DNA of 64,000 nucleotides from Dillenia suffruticosa (Eukaryota; Streptophyta; Magnoliopsida; Dilleniales; Dilleniaceae), in contig JAVTVX010000035.1 of NCBI GenBank assembly GCA_033439265.1, positions 18,378,001 through 18,442,000 on the forward strand, in the 5' to 3' direction. The notes beneath the pieces are model-generated. The model did not search any database. It was given only the letters and a program-made list of their open reading frames with translations, and had not been told where the DNA came from. This document shows positions 53,804 to 64,000 of this stretch, piece after piece (position 1 is the first letter of the stretch; every line of letters begins with the position of its first letter). The position numbers and the translations under genes were made by a program.

Positions 53804-56800
53804 CATAGGCATAAATTAATCTAGCGTAGGCGTTATGATAATCAATAACCATTTGTATCGTAGAAGGAGTTCAACCCTCTCAAAAAGTGAACTTGCTTAT
53901 GTTGAGATTTTGTACATGCGGACCGAGAAAACCAAAGCAGAGTAGGGAAAAAAAAAAAAACCCAAAGAGGACGATGTTGAAGTAGAGGCTTACCTTAATC
54001 ACCGACTCAAAAGTGTTGGTAAGAAGAATTTGAGAGGTTAAGCTCCGTAATGGTGCACCTAGCTGTGTGCTTGGCCGCTTGCAGTATATGAGTTTTGCAA
54101 TTTTCAAGAATTGACATGAATCGAGCCTTGACCTTTTCTAGTGCAATTATCAAGAATCGACCCTTGACCTGCAACTTCTACCCATTGACATGGGATTGGG
54201 ATACACGTGGCGTTAAAAATTTGTAGGTATTGCACAGCATATATATATGCAATTCCAAAATTTTAAATAAATTAAACAATTTAATTAACTACATTAGTTT
54301 TTTAATATTATAGGATACGTTTGAACATATTTTATATCGAATATATAACAAAATAAAATTAAAAGGGTTTCGACGTTTATAATGTGTAAACTGTGCCCTT
54401 TCTCTGTTTCCCCGTGAACTATTCGGACAAATTAGCTCTGCAGACAAAAAGCACTCCATCCATGGGGAAAGAGAATTAGCCAATCAAGTGCAAAACCCTT
54501 TTGATTTTCTATCCAACAATTCTGGGATCAATTGGGAAGCTAATGATTTCAAACCATGTTTGTAAAGAAAAACTCACTCTTTGAATTGATTAAGAGAAAT
54601 AATCTCTGTCATCTCACTCTATTTTAATTTTTATTTGGAAAACTTAAGAACTCTATTGGGCTTCCGCAGGTTATACAGCCCTCTCTCTAAATGTAAAACT
54701 CACTCTCTCTCTCTCTCTCTCTACTTTCCATATAAGAGAGAGAATTTCAAAACCTAGAGACAGAGAGGACGGGGAGAGAGAGAGAAGAAGGAAAGAAAAG
54801 AAAAAAATATAAAATATTAATGTAAAATTTATTTCCTTTTCTTTTATTAATAGGTTGCACCTTTCAACCTTACATGATAACTCCCAATATATTAGACAGA
54901 ATCCTGTTTGTTCCTTTTTTTTTTTTTACTTTAATTTGAATTAAATTTAATAATATTAAACTTGAAAAACAAAAACCAAGTATATCTTGTGGGAATTAAA
55001 TCTCGGTTCTTTTCTTGCACTAGTTAATCTCTGCACCACATAAGCCAGGGTGTTTGGCTTGTTTTATCCAAAGTAAAGCCTGAGACTATGATTATAGTGT
55101 ACTATAATCTCTTCGTTTCAAAATCTCGATTCACTAGAGTCATGGTAAATGTTAAACTTCTATTTTTGGAATCAAACTAACCAAGGAGTGACCATGGCTG
55201 GCTCTGAGCAGGTCTGAGGCTCCTTAGAATATGTGAAATCTCTTTTCAAAAGGCAAATCCTTGCCATGGTAGCAGTGGAAATTTGGTTGAGGCAGTAGAT
55301 GAACAACATGTTCCTAATGACTTTGTTGGGGTAGAGACACTTTAGTGTTGCATGTGGTGTTAGGCAAATGAAGATGTTATTATGTTCACATGTTATGAAA
55401 ATCTGAATAAAAATCTTAATCCAATATATAATTTATTATTGTTCCTAGCGAGTTGATGTTTTGCCATAGTTTATTCATGATATTGGTACAGAGACGTCAC
55501 TATCACTACTGGGGCAATGCGCATGCATCTTTGGATCTTTCTGGTCATTTTTCACATAGAATGTGGCCATAAGTCTTGTAGAGCATCGTCAATCTATCGA
55601 CATCTACATATGTGCATTGAAAATGGGGATTATTTCTAGAAGAACAGAAAAAAGAAAAAGAAACCCTATGCTTCCCTTTTTTAAAATAGACACTTCACCT
55701 CCTTTACTTGTATTTATGAACATCTATGCTAATTCTTGCATCCTAGGCTGAGGTTAGATTTTCATATATGAAAATGACGATAAATCTCAAATTGGATAGT
55801 TCGTAGATAAGAGCAGTGTTTGTATTTATAAAGATAATCTAATATGTAATATTTTAAAATTTGGTATGAAGTATTAGCGTTTAACATATGTATACTTATG
55901 TTAATTTTGCAAGTCTAAAATGTAGAAATAGAGCTCATTGTTTACCAATCTCGTGCTAAATTTTCTTAATTATAGATTTCGAGTTCAAGATATGACATGG
56001 AGAAACAAAAATTATGAGAATCAATTTCTTAATGAGTATCATGGTACTTGATCAGATTAGTCAAATAAAACTCGAATACTAGTGATGACAAGTAATCCAC
56101 TTACGGTGACAAAATAAAAAAAGATCATATGGGTCTAGTAGGGCTCCTACTATTTGGGCTTTCATACGGTTAAGTGTGAGTAATAATTTGCTACTTCATT
56201 TTTGATCCATGGGCAGACACGAGCAATTCAAGAGATCGAGTAATGTAGACCCATGCTTCGTGCTTTTCCATGGACAAGTAGGACTCATCTAGTTTGATCC
56301 GTCCATGGAGTCCCATAGCGTTTAGTTTAATCCAAATATAGACTAGAAGACATTAGACATGGCAGAGAAGAAAAGCATAAAAAGAAATTTGGAATTGCAT
56401 GAGGGTAAAGTTGAAAAAAATAAATTTACAATATATATATTTTTTCTCAATCTCTGTTCCTTATGTCCCGTGGGGAAGAAGCTACAAAACTTTTAAATCA
56501 TTTTTATTACAAAGATTGAGACAATTGTTGATTTTGTCTTCATATCTATAAATCAAATATGAAATTTTCCAATACGTATCCATTATATTCCATTCCCCAC
56601 GCTACCTAAAGGTGCATTTGTCTTGGAGTATGGAACGAAAAGGATAGGCAAAAGAAAAAAAAAAAAATCATGTTTTGTAAGAACAAAATAAAAAATTGTC
56701 TCCAACTCAAGGCAAAAGCTAACTAAAATTACATACCTTTTCTTTGGGAGGACAATGAGAATAAAGATAAAAGATTTAATAATTTTTTTAACTTTATCTC

Positions 56801-57876
56801 GTATATTTTCAAATTTTTCATTCATTTGTTTTGTCCTATCTTATTTCTTTTGTTTTATATTTCAAATCAAATATTATCTTATCAAAATTCAACATTATTG
56901 ATGAAAAAAATTATAAAAATATTTACGTGATAGATGGGTATTTTTATATTTATGGAGAGAGAGAGAGAGAGAGAGGGGATCTAAGTTTGTTAGCTCTTTG
57001 AGCATTTTATTGATGCAAGTCCCGACAAGTATGGATGTAAGAGTTAAAATTTACATATCATCTTTAATCAGTTATCGATTAAATTTTAAAATTTTACGTC
57101 ATTTATTACTAAGTAAGAAGGGTTTTAAGAACAGGGAGATGATCTAATTAGTATTTTTACGTTCTTTGAGCATCATAGCTTGCTTGCACTATAAAATGAT
57201 CAATTTCAATCATATTAATTTATATTTGCTTATTTACATAGTAATAGACTAGGTTACATAGAAACGAAAATAAAAACATAAACGGATACAAAATGATATA
57301 AAAAAATGATATTTTATAAGAATATTGAAAATAAAAATATAGATAAACATGTAAATATATAAGAAATATATAAGAAATTTTATGTAAATATTAATTATTT
57401 TATAAAAATAACTGAATAATTATATTTTATAATAAAAATTAAAATGATTAAATATGTAATTATTAATCATAAGATAAATAATATAAAAAAATAATTATAA
57501 TTAATAAATAATTTAGTAAATATGAAAAAAGTGCGTAAAAATAGAAAATAGAATATTTTTTTGATAAATATTAATTAATTTGAAACGTTTTAGAATTTTG
57601 GAAACTAGAAATATTTTGGAAATAGAGAAATATTAGTGTTAAAAAATTTTAGTGCATCATAGTTAGATGCCGATTTTATTTAGTGAGATAATGAGTTGGT
57701 CGTTGTTATTGGTATATTGAGATGGTAATAAATAGATATCCTTTAAATCCTCCTAACTTTAAAATGAGAAGGTTTCATCATGTATTTTTCACAGGCTAAT
57801 AACTTGATAGGATTAGGACATGGTCAATTAGAATAAGATGCCTTATATTTGTATTTGACTGGTTAATTAGAAATGC

Positions 57877-57878
<2 letters not shown>
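53804..57878. other. Intergenic region between copia 2 and the NHX gene
   Basis: AT-rich, no supportable gene. It holds (CT)n near 54700-54721, (GA)n at 56952-56977 and the second copy of the AT-rich dispersed repeat (57395-57572). Short open frames here lack motifs. Confidence 0.5.
57395..57572. repeat. AT-rich dispersed repeat, copy 2
   Basis: Diverged copy of 6966-7148, same orientation, collinear words including AGATAAATAATATAAAAA and AAATATGAAAAA. Confidence 0.55.

Positions 57879-57911
<33 letters not shown>
57879..57911. repeat. (GA)n microsatellite in the NHX 5' leader region
   Basis: Pure GA run ending 97 bp before the NHX start codon. GA tracts here may bind GAGA-type (BBR/BPC) factors; that role is inference. 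Confidence 0.9.
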
Positions 57912-57913
<2 letters not shown>

Positions 57914-58008
57914 TAAATTCAGGAGTTTGGGAGGATCGCATTGGACGCAGCTGTTAACTGAGAAATTCGCTACTCGGTAGAGAGGGAGAGAGAGTGGCGC
58001 TGGAAAAT

Positions 58009-59353
58009 ATGCAGATATCGCCGTCGGATTATCGAGGGAGCAGTCCCGGAAAAGCGCAACAAGCGGCAGGCGTGGGCATTCTGCTGCAGATCATGATGCT
58101 CGTCCTCTCTTTCGTCCTCGGCCACGTCCTTCGTCGTCATCGCTTCTATTATCTTCCCGAAGCCAGTGCTTCTCTTTTGATCGGTTAATTCCAATTCCTT
58201 TGTGACTTGCTTTCTTCACTCATCTCTTTGTAGGTTTTCTCATCTGGGCATGGCATTGCAGGTTTAACTGTTGGTGGACTTGCCAATGTATCTGACACCG
58301 AAACCAGCATTAGGTATTTTTCCTGACAAATTTTGTACAACCCTTGTGCTTCTTTTTCATTTGTTTGATTTTGATCGTCTCAATTTTGCAGGGCATGGTT
58401 CAATTTCCACGAGGAATTTTTCTTCCTGTTTCTGCTACCTCCGATCATATTATATCCTAACTTTCGTTCTAGTCTATAATTCTATTTTGTAAGTTTTGCA
58501 TCTGCTTCTATGTCTTGTTGTTTGCCTTGACAGATTTCTTGCTTACTCAGTCGGGTTTCAGTTTGGCGCCTGTGAGTTTCCTAGTCTTCTCATCTTGTAT
58601 TTTGCTGTTTATTTATAAGTTGTTTCATTTGACTTGTTTATCTTGCTATGTAATCCACAGAAACCATTCTTTTCGAATTTCGGTGCCATTGTCACCTTTG
58701 CAATTCTTGGGACTTTTATTGCTTCTGTTGTCACGGGGGTCCTTGTGTGAGTATATATCTCCATAGCTATCTGCCATTTAGTCTACTTCATAGTGACTTC
58801 CCATTTTACATAGGATAATGAAAATGCTATTTGTTAGTGCTAGGTTCCCCACTTCTTCATATGTAATATATTTTAGAAAATTTTTTTCCTCTTCAATGGG
58901 AGTCTTGAACGGAAATGACCTAAAAAAAAAATTCTTAAAAGAACCTATCTCAAAATAAATTCCAAATCCAACCCACATTGATCGAGTGTTCAACACTCGA
59001 CTAACACTGTTGGTCGAGTGTTGAACACTGGACCAATATTCGTTGAGTGTTCAACACTCGAGCAAAGCCCAGCACGAACAGAGAGAGAAAGAAAAACTAC
59101 AGAGAGGGAGGGAGGGAGGGAGGGAGGGAGGGAGGGAATGACGGCATCTGAAACCCTAACTCGCATGAATGAAGAGAAAGAAAGAGATCAAACCTGTGAA
59201 TGATCAAGATTCTGAGTGGGAGAGGACTTCAATCTGTCGAATTCGCAATAGAGAAAGCTTTAGACTGAAAGAAGAAGGGACGGCATTTGTTAGATTGGAA
59301 GACAGGGAGAGAGAACGAATAGAGAGGGAACCTGAACTCTGGGTTTTGTTCGG

Positions 59354-59409
<56 letters not shown>

Positions 59410-60459
59410 TTGAACCGTCCTGGGTCTTGGTTGACGAGTTCAAAGGCGGCGGATATTATAGAGTAGGGAGGGCAGCGCGACTGCAAGAGGATATCGCGCA
59501 GCAGAGAATATCGGTCGAGTGTTCAACACTCGACCAATGTGGGTTACATCTGGAATTTGTTTCCCGATAGGGTTTTTTTAAGATTTTTTTTTTTATTTTT
59601 TAAAAAAAATTTTAGGTCATTTCCGTACATGTCTCCTTCAATTGGTAGGGTTTCTATGTTTCTTTTAGTTGGGGAAAATTTTTTCTACTATAAATAACTT
59701 CCGATGATAATAAATTGAATAATCAAAAACATAATATTTTACGTAGATTTGGTAACGCATCTACATTCATGATCATCAACCACTACCATATATTTATCCT
59801 CACAATCATTCATAGCAATCAACCATTGCAATCCATCAATCTTATTTATCCTAACAATCACTCTGTATAACCAAATCTTTACCTAATTAAACTCTCACCC
59901 AAATTTATATTAACCCCACAATCATACCACATTAACAACATCTCTTAGGAAATTCTAGCATGGTTATGAATAACCAACACTCATCCTCTTTTAGTAAGTC
60001 TCATACTTGGCTACCTTGTGATTTGCGAACCCCAATGAGGCACACTTAATCCAGTCACAGTTCCCTATATTTATAAGGGTAACAAACTAGCACATCATAT
60101 CAACATTTTTGCAAAATATTTAGATATAAAATATTCTCTTTATCTATTTAATATTTTCTTTTCTTTTCTGTAATTTTCTTTCCTCGAAAAACTATTTTAT
60201 TTTTTATATAAATTTGGGTTGGATCAAAATATTCCATATTAAGTAATTATAACAAAATTGTGAAGTTTCACCATTGACATTTGGCATCATCTACTAATTT
60301 TATTTGGGTCTTAAGTCCTAGCATTTCTGACCACCTAATTTTTGCAGATACCTTGGTGGTTTGATATACCTTATGTACAGACTTCCATTTGTTGAGTGTC
60401 TGATGTTTGGTGCTCTTATATCCGCAACAGACCCTGTCACTGTTTTATCCATTTTTCAG
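58009..60459 (+). CDS. NHX: Endosomal Na+(K+)/H+ antiporter, NHX5/NHX6 type; first six exons, runs off the window
   Basis: Exons 58009-58183, 58262-58313, 58392-58451, 58547-58571, 58661-58746 and 60348-60459 join in frame to 170 residues. The protein begins [10 protein letters not shown]; the start at 58009 gives the MxISP-type N-terminus of this class. It then has [20 protein letters not shown] (first membrane segment), [28 protein letters not shown] (86-95, the amiloride-binding type motif), [20 protein letters not shown], and [12 protein letters not shown] (159-170) with the conserved aspartate D161. Family role: class II NHX proteins exchange K+ or Na+ for H+ in Golgi, TGN and prevacuolar membranes and set lumen pH. 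Intron 3 is an AT-AC U12-type intron. Introns 5 and 6 carry transposons. The next exon, expected to start with an ELG-like segment, was not found before 64000, so intron 6 exceeds 3.5 kb. No lesion seen. Confidence 0.93.
58452..58546 (+). other. U12-type AT-AC intron in the NHX gene
   Basis: The intron starts ATATCCTAAC, matching the U12 5' splice consensus ATATCCTT at seven leading bases, and ends TTGCTTAC. TGCCTTGAC (58523-58531) fits the U12 branch consensus TTCCTTRAC at eight of nine positions and lies about 15 bases before the end. No GT-AG choice keeps the conserved PPIIFQSGF, while AT-AC joining gives it exactly. 95 bp. Confidence 0.92.
58891..59644. mobile_element. MULE-like element with 9-bp TSD in NHX intron 5
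   Basis: The element spans 58900-59635 (736 bp). It starts GAGTCTTGAACGGAAATGAC and ends in the inverted form (complement GAGACATGTACGGAAATGAC). The terminal inverted repeats run for roughly 100 bp, through CCCACATTG and CGAGTGTTCAACACTCGA. The flanks CTTCAATGG (58891-58899) and CTTCAATTG (59636-59644) match at eight of nine bases. A 9-bp duplication and long inverted repeats are the marks of Mutator-like elements. The interior is GC-richer purine-rich sequence with (GGGA)n and (GA)n, unlike the host intron, possibly captured genic DNA. No transposase is present. Confidence 0.8.
58982..59533. repeat. Repeated 19-bp palindrome in the MULE-like element
   Basis: TCGAGTGTTCAACACTCGA, a perfect inverted pair around one base, occurs at 58982-59000 and 59515-59533, with variants at about 59013-59031 and 59043-59060. 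Confidence 0.85.
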
Positions 60460-60508
60460 GTATTGATTTATTTTATTTTATCCATTTTTCAGGTATTTAT
60501 TTATTTTG
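60443..60508 (+). repeat. 33-bp tandem duplication copying the exon-6 splice donor
   Basis: TTTTATCCATTTTTCAGGTA occurs from 60443 and again from 60476. Donor 1 is at 60460, donor 2 at 60493. The added 33 nt reads open in frame as [11 protein letters not shown], which would repeat the SIFQ end. Confidence 0.9.
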
Positions 60509-60630
60509 TTTTATCAGTCTCATTGTGCATTCCTCTTTGCATCACTCTCTCTAATATTTGATAAGAAAAAATTCTAGTGCTCATGCAAAATTTAATTGTA
60601 ATTTTTAGTAAGAAGAATCTAAGAAACATA

Positions 60631-60872
60631 TGTAAACCATTGTCAAGGTGTTGGCTTAGTGACCGAAAGAAGGGATTCCAAAGGTGGTTGCAAAGTTCTA
60701 TCCTGCTTTTGGCATTGGGGGATGGGCAGTAGGACTTTGGATGCAAATTTGTTGTAAACCCTTGTCAAGGTGTTGGTTTAGTGACTGAAAGAAGGTATTG
60801 CAAAGGTGGTTGGAAAGTTCCATCCTGCTTGTGGCATTGGGGGACGGGCAGTAGGACTTTGGATGCAAATTA
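60631..60872 (+). repeat. 122-bp tandem duplication in NHX intron 6
   Basis: TGTCAAGGTGTTGG begins at 60641 and 60763, and the whole unit, through GGGCAGTAGGACTTTGGATG, is repeated with a few substitutions. Two copies, head to tail, non-coding. Confidence 0.92.
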
Positions 60873-61157
60873 TATGTGGTTGCTAAATTGAGGTATGGTG
60901 GTGGTGGGATAATTTACGAGTTGAATATGGAAAAGTCCTACAATCATGTTTGTGGAGATAACCTTATTCGATGGTATAAAGAATTGGCTGTGCAGAGAAG
61001 TGGAACTGTTAGTTAGAACTTAGAATATAAAATGCATTTTGACTTTCTTTGCCTTTTTCTTTATCCTTTTGCAATGTCCACCCTTGTCTCCCTAGTTAAA
61101 CATAAAACACACCCTACTTTTGTTAAGATTATTATCGTATACTTATGCCTCACCAAG

Positions 61158-61572
61158 AGACATAGTAGGGGTGTATCTAAGTTGAGTTGATCCCGAGTAC
61201 CCCTATGTTCAAACTTGAACTCGATTTTTTTAATGGTACTTGGACTCGAACTCATCAAGTAGTAATATTATGATTCGAACTCGATTCATTTATAAATATG
61301 AATATTTATATAATATATTAATATATTCCACTTAATTTAATTTTTTATATTATAATAATATATGAGTATATATGCAATGTATAATATGTCATCGAGTTAT
61401 CAATGAGTTTTCGAGTTTAAAATTCTATTACTTGAACTGGACTCTATTGTATAATGAAGCCGCTCGAACTCGACTCGAGTTCGGTCAAAATCGAGTTGAG
61501 TTGAGCTTTTGACCGAGTGGCTCACAAGCGACTCAAACTCAATTCGGTTCGCATAACAGCCCTAAGACAGAG
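61158..61572. mobile_element. hAT-like non-autonomous element with 8-bp TSD in NHX intron 6
   Basis: The element spans 61166-61564 (399 bp). It starts TAGGGGTGTATC and ends in the inverted form (complement TAGGGCTGTTATGCGAACCG). The flanks AGACATAG (61158-61165) and AGACAGAG (61565-61572) match at seven of eight bases. Repeated GAACTCGA/CGAGTT words inside are typical of plant hAT subterminal repeats. No transposase. Confidence 0.78.
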
Positions 61573-64000
61573 ATGACTAGAGCTGGGCCATCTCTTCCAC
61601 AAATAACAGCTTAGAGAAGGACGAGTGTACTATGTCTGCTTAGCAATTTGCAAAAGTTGTTGATGCAAGAACTGAAGTTCAACAACAGTTCTGGAGGAAA
61701 GTTTCTGCCTTGTTTATTTGCTTTTTCTTCTTCTCAAGTATAGTTTAAATAACTCTTGCAGTCTTAAAATATTTCTATTTCTTTTGTGGCCTTGGAATAT
61801 TTCTATCCTTTGCTGGATGAATTTTTCTCTTCCTTCAACTTTCTTTTGTTTTTGGATTCCCTATTTTCTCCTTTTTCTTTTATTAGTTAGTGGCTGAGAT
61901 CAGAGGCTACTTTGAAGAGTTTGGTTTTATTCCTAGTAGGGTTATGATACATGTAGAAGGCTGGGTGCTCTTGGAGCACTTGATCGATGAAAAAAAAATA
62001 GTTTTATTTCACAAGGCTTGGTAAATCTTGCTATTCCCTGGCTGCAGCATTAGGAAACGGCCTTTGGCCTGTGTAATAATCTCCTTTTGTTTGTTTTATT
62101 ATTTTCTGCTACCTGAACTCCTTAGGGTTTCTCTTCCACACATTAGGTATTAAAACTTGACATGCTTGTCAAAAGAAACAAACTAATGAAGTGTGCCTAA
62201 TGAATGTATAATGATGCTACAAGATAAAGGCAAAATGAATGATGGGGTCATGCTTCACAAAATCCATTGTCAGGTTAGGTTCATATATGCTATATAAGTG
62301 GGTAGTCTCTAAGTTGATGAGGTGTGATGGAACAAATTCATAAGACAACATGATGTTCTATTATTCTTTTTAATTGCAGATATAAAAGCTTCTAAGAAAT
62401 GATCATGTTAAAACTCCTTGGACACTAAGAATAAATGCCTGGTCCATACCTGGTCCTACTGTACATTTGAAATAATGTCTGGTCATTTGGTGTACAGAAC
62501 ACGAGTTCCCAACAGGGCAACATTGTCGAACACGTGCCCAAAGGCTCCATGCGCATCAAATGTGTCATGAAGACCTCACACATGATGCAGTCTTGGTGAT
62601 ACACCACTTTCCACAGTCTAATGTTCACCTATGTAGGCCCCTGAGTCATAGTCAAAGGAGAACCAAATTGAAGTATCAATCATTTCAAACATTTTTAATG
62701 GGGCTACTATAAATAGATCACAGGAATATGCCAAAAAGCAAGAATACTTTTTCAAAATTGTTTCAAAACAGTCTTGTTCTGGTTAAAGGGCTCGACTATA
62801 TCCATTGAAGCTTCCTCAGGGGTGGACCTGAGGAGGGTTGACAGAGATTTAATCTACTGAATTGAGAGGCAGTCAAAATATCTATTAATTAATGAGGTTT
62901 AGGTGTTAGATCCTTCATGGAGTTTAACAAAGTTTTTCTCTGAGGTGGTTGTGGATGTTCATGGCTGAGATCAATTTTCTTGTTAGGTCATTAATTTTGG
63001 ACAGAGATAAATGGGCGGATATTTAAGTTTCTGTCAGTATTGTATTTTTATATTGATCGCATTGATTTAAATTGCCATGCTTGTTTGGGTCATGGTAAAA
63101 TGTTGATGGCTATAGCAGGATTATGTAATAGAAAATCAACATTGTGGATAAGAGAATTTTTTCCTTTCAAATCATATATTTAACTCTGTGTTACAATTGT
63201 ACATGCATTCAAAACTTTATATGTTCATTAAATTTTTAATTAAGTGGACATATGTTATAGTGTTATATAAATGTGAATCCAAAACCCATTGAACTCATTT
63301 TATCTCCTCATTTAATATTTCAAATGTTGGACCTTCTTTAAGTCATCACGAGCCCACACATGTGGGGTGGGTGTTAAGCTATAAAAACAATATAAACATC
63401 TCTCTGGAGTTGCAATAACTATGAAACTAAAGATCACATGTTTTTTTCATTGTTTTATTGCATGGGAGATATGGAATTGCCTATTTGTTTTGTGTGATAA
63501 TGAGTGGGATAGTCCGTGGAGCCTCTATATGTTGTTTCTCACAAGATTTAATATGCTTACTTACTTTCAAGATGTGCTTTTGTGGCTATTCCTTTGTGTA
63601 ATGTAGACTGCGAAATGGTAGATATTTTTGAAATCAAACTATTATTCATTTTCTCTTGGTTGTGTTTTATGCTTCTATGTAGACTGGCACATGGGGTTTA
63701 TAAAAAGAATAAGTTTAGAGGAGTTGAGTAAGGACTCCATGGCAGCCTTCTATTAGTCTATTTATAACTGTCTTTTCACTTTCTTTTGGAGGATTTCTCA
63801 TTTTTAGAGTTTCTGTATTATTTTTAGGGATACTATTTTTCCACACACACACACCCCCTCCCCATAATTTTGAGCTTTTAATGTATATAGTTTTTTTCCT
63901 CAATATATAGGATGATATCATGGTCTAAGGTTTTGAGCCCGAATTATGCCAAACCTCTTTCAACCGATTTAAAAATTTCACGTAATTGGATGTGTTAATT
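61573..64000 (+). other. Remainder of NHX intron 6 (to window end)
   Basis: No exon of the antiporter could be recognised here. T-rich intronic sequence with short motif-free open frames (62425-62628 minus, 63421-63606 plus). The gene continues beyond the window. Confidence 0.6.

Noticed and set aside
57994-58008. Upstream GTG start for the NHX protein
   Set aside because: Plant nuclear genes use ATG; 58009 gives the expected MQISP-type N-terminus.
59018-59570. Open frames with RERERERE repeats
   Set aside because: They are translations of (GA)n and (GGGA)n microsatellites inside the MULE-like element.

Overview
This window is nuclear DNA of a flowering plant. It is AT-rich and gene-sparse. 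Genes are split by GT-AG introns, with one GC-AG and one AT-AC intron, and Ty1/copia, CACTA, MULE, hAT, LINE-like and tRNA-SINE-like sequences lie between and inside them. The recognisable genes (type I pectinesterase, DUF761 protein, F-box protein with an associated domain, endosomal NHX, MCM2) are typical of angiosperms, but the species cannot be fixed from the sequence. I saw no organellar, rRNA, tRNA, CRISPR or bacterial sequence.

Layout from left to right: (1) 1297-6344 (+), a secreted uncharacterised plant protein (DUF7705-like by recollection) in four exons, with a LINE-like retroposon in its last intron. (2) 6.3-10.4 kb, AT-rich DNA and long polypyrimidine tracts. (3) 10444-11670 (-), an intact single-exon F-box gene, followed at 13.36-13.99 kb by a decayed F-box relative on the same strand. 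(4) 14205-14238, a 34-nt U2 snRNA 5' fragment framed by a 16-bp target-site duplication. (5) about 15.7-20.6 kb, a decayed CACTA (En/Spm) transposon. (6) 21307-21873 (+), a DUF761 gene, with a Ty1/copia element (21937-26752, TSD ATGAC) starting 63 bp after its stop. (7) 28342-33869 (+), MCM2 in 17 exons with an E2F site upstream; one extra A in a homopolymer breaks the frame of exon 8 as given. (8) 38583-40630 (-), a pectinesterase/pectinesterase-inhibitor gene in three exons. (9) 46132-53798, an older, heavily mutated Ty1/copia element (TSD TTAGA). (10) 58009 to beyond the window end (+), the first six exons of an NHX5/NHX6-type endosomal Na+(K+)/H+ antiporter, with a 95-bp U12-type AT-AC intron, a MULE-like element, a 33-bp duplicated splice donor, a 122-bp tandem duplication and an hAT-like element.

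The genes do not form a pathway: they are unrelated housekeeping, cell-wall and regulatory genes. No wholly new system was found. The strongest unusual signals are the U2 snRNA fragment, the MCM2 homopolymer frameshift, the U12 intron, two local duplications that each copied a splice site, and several complete element-plus-TSD structures readable directly from the sequence.
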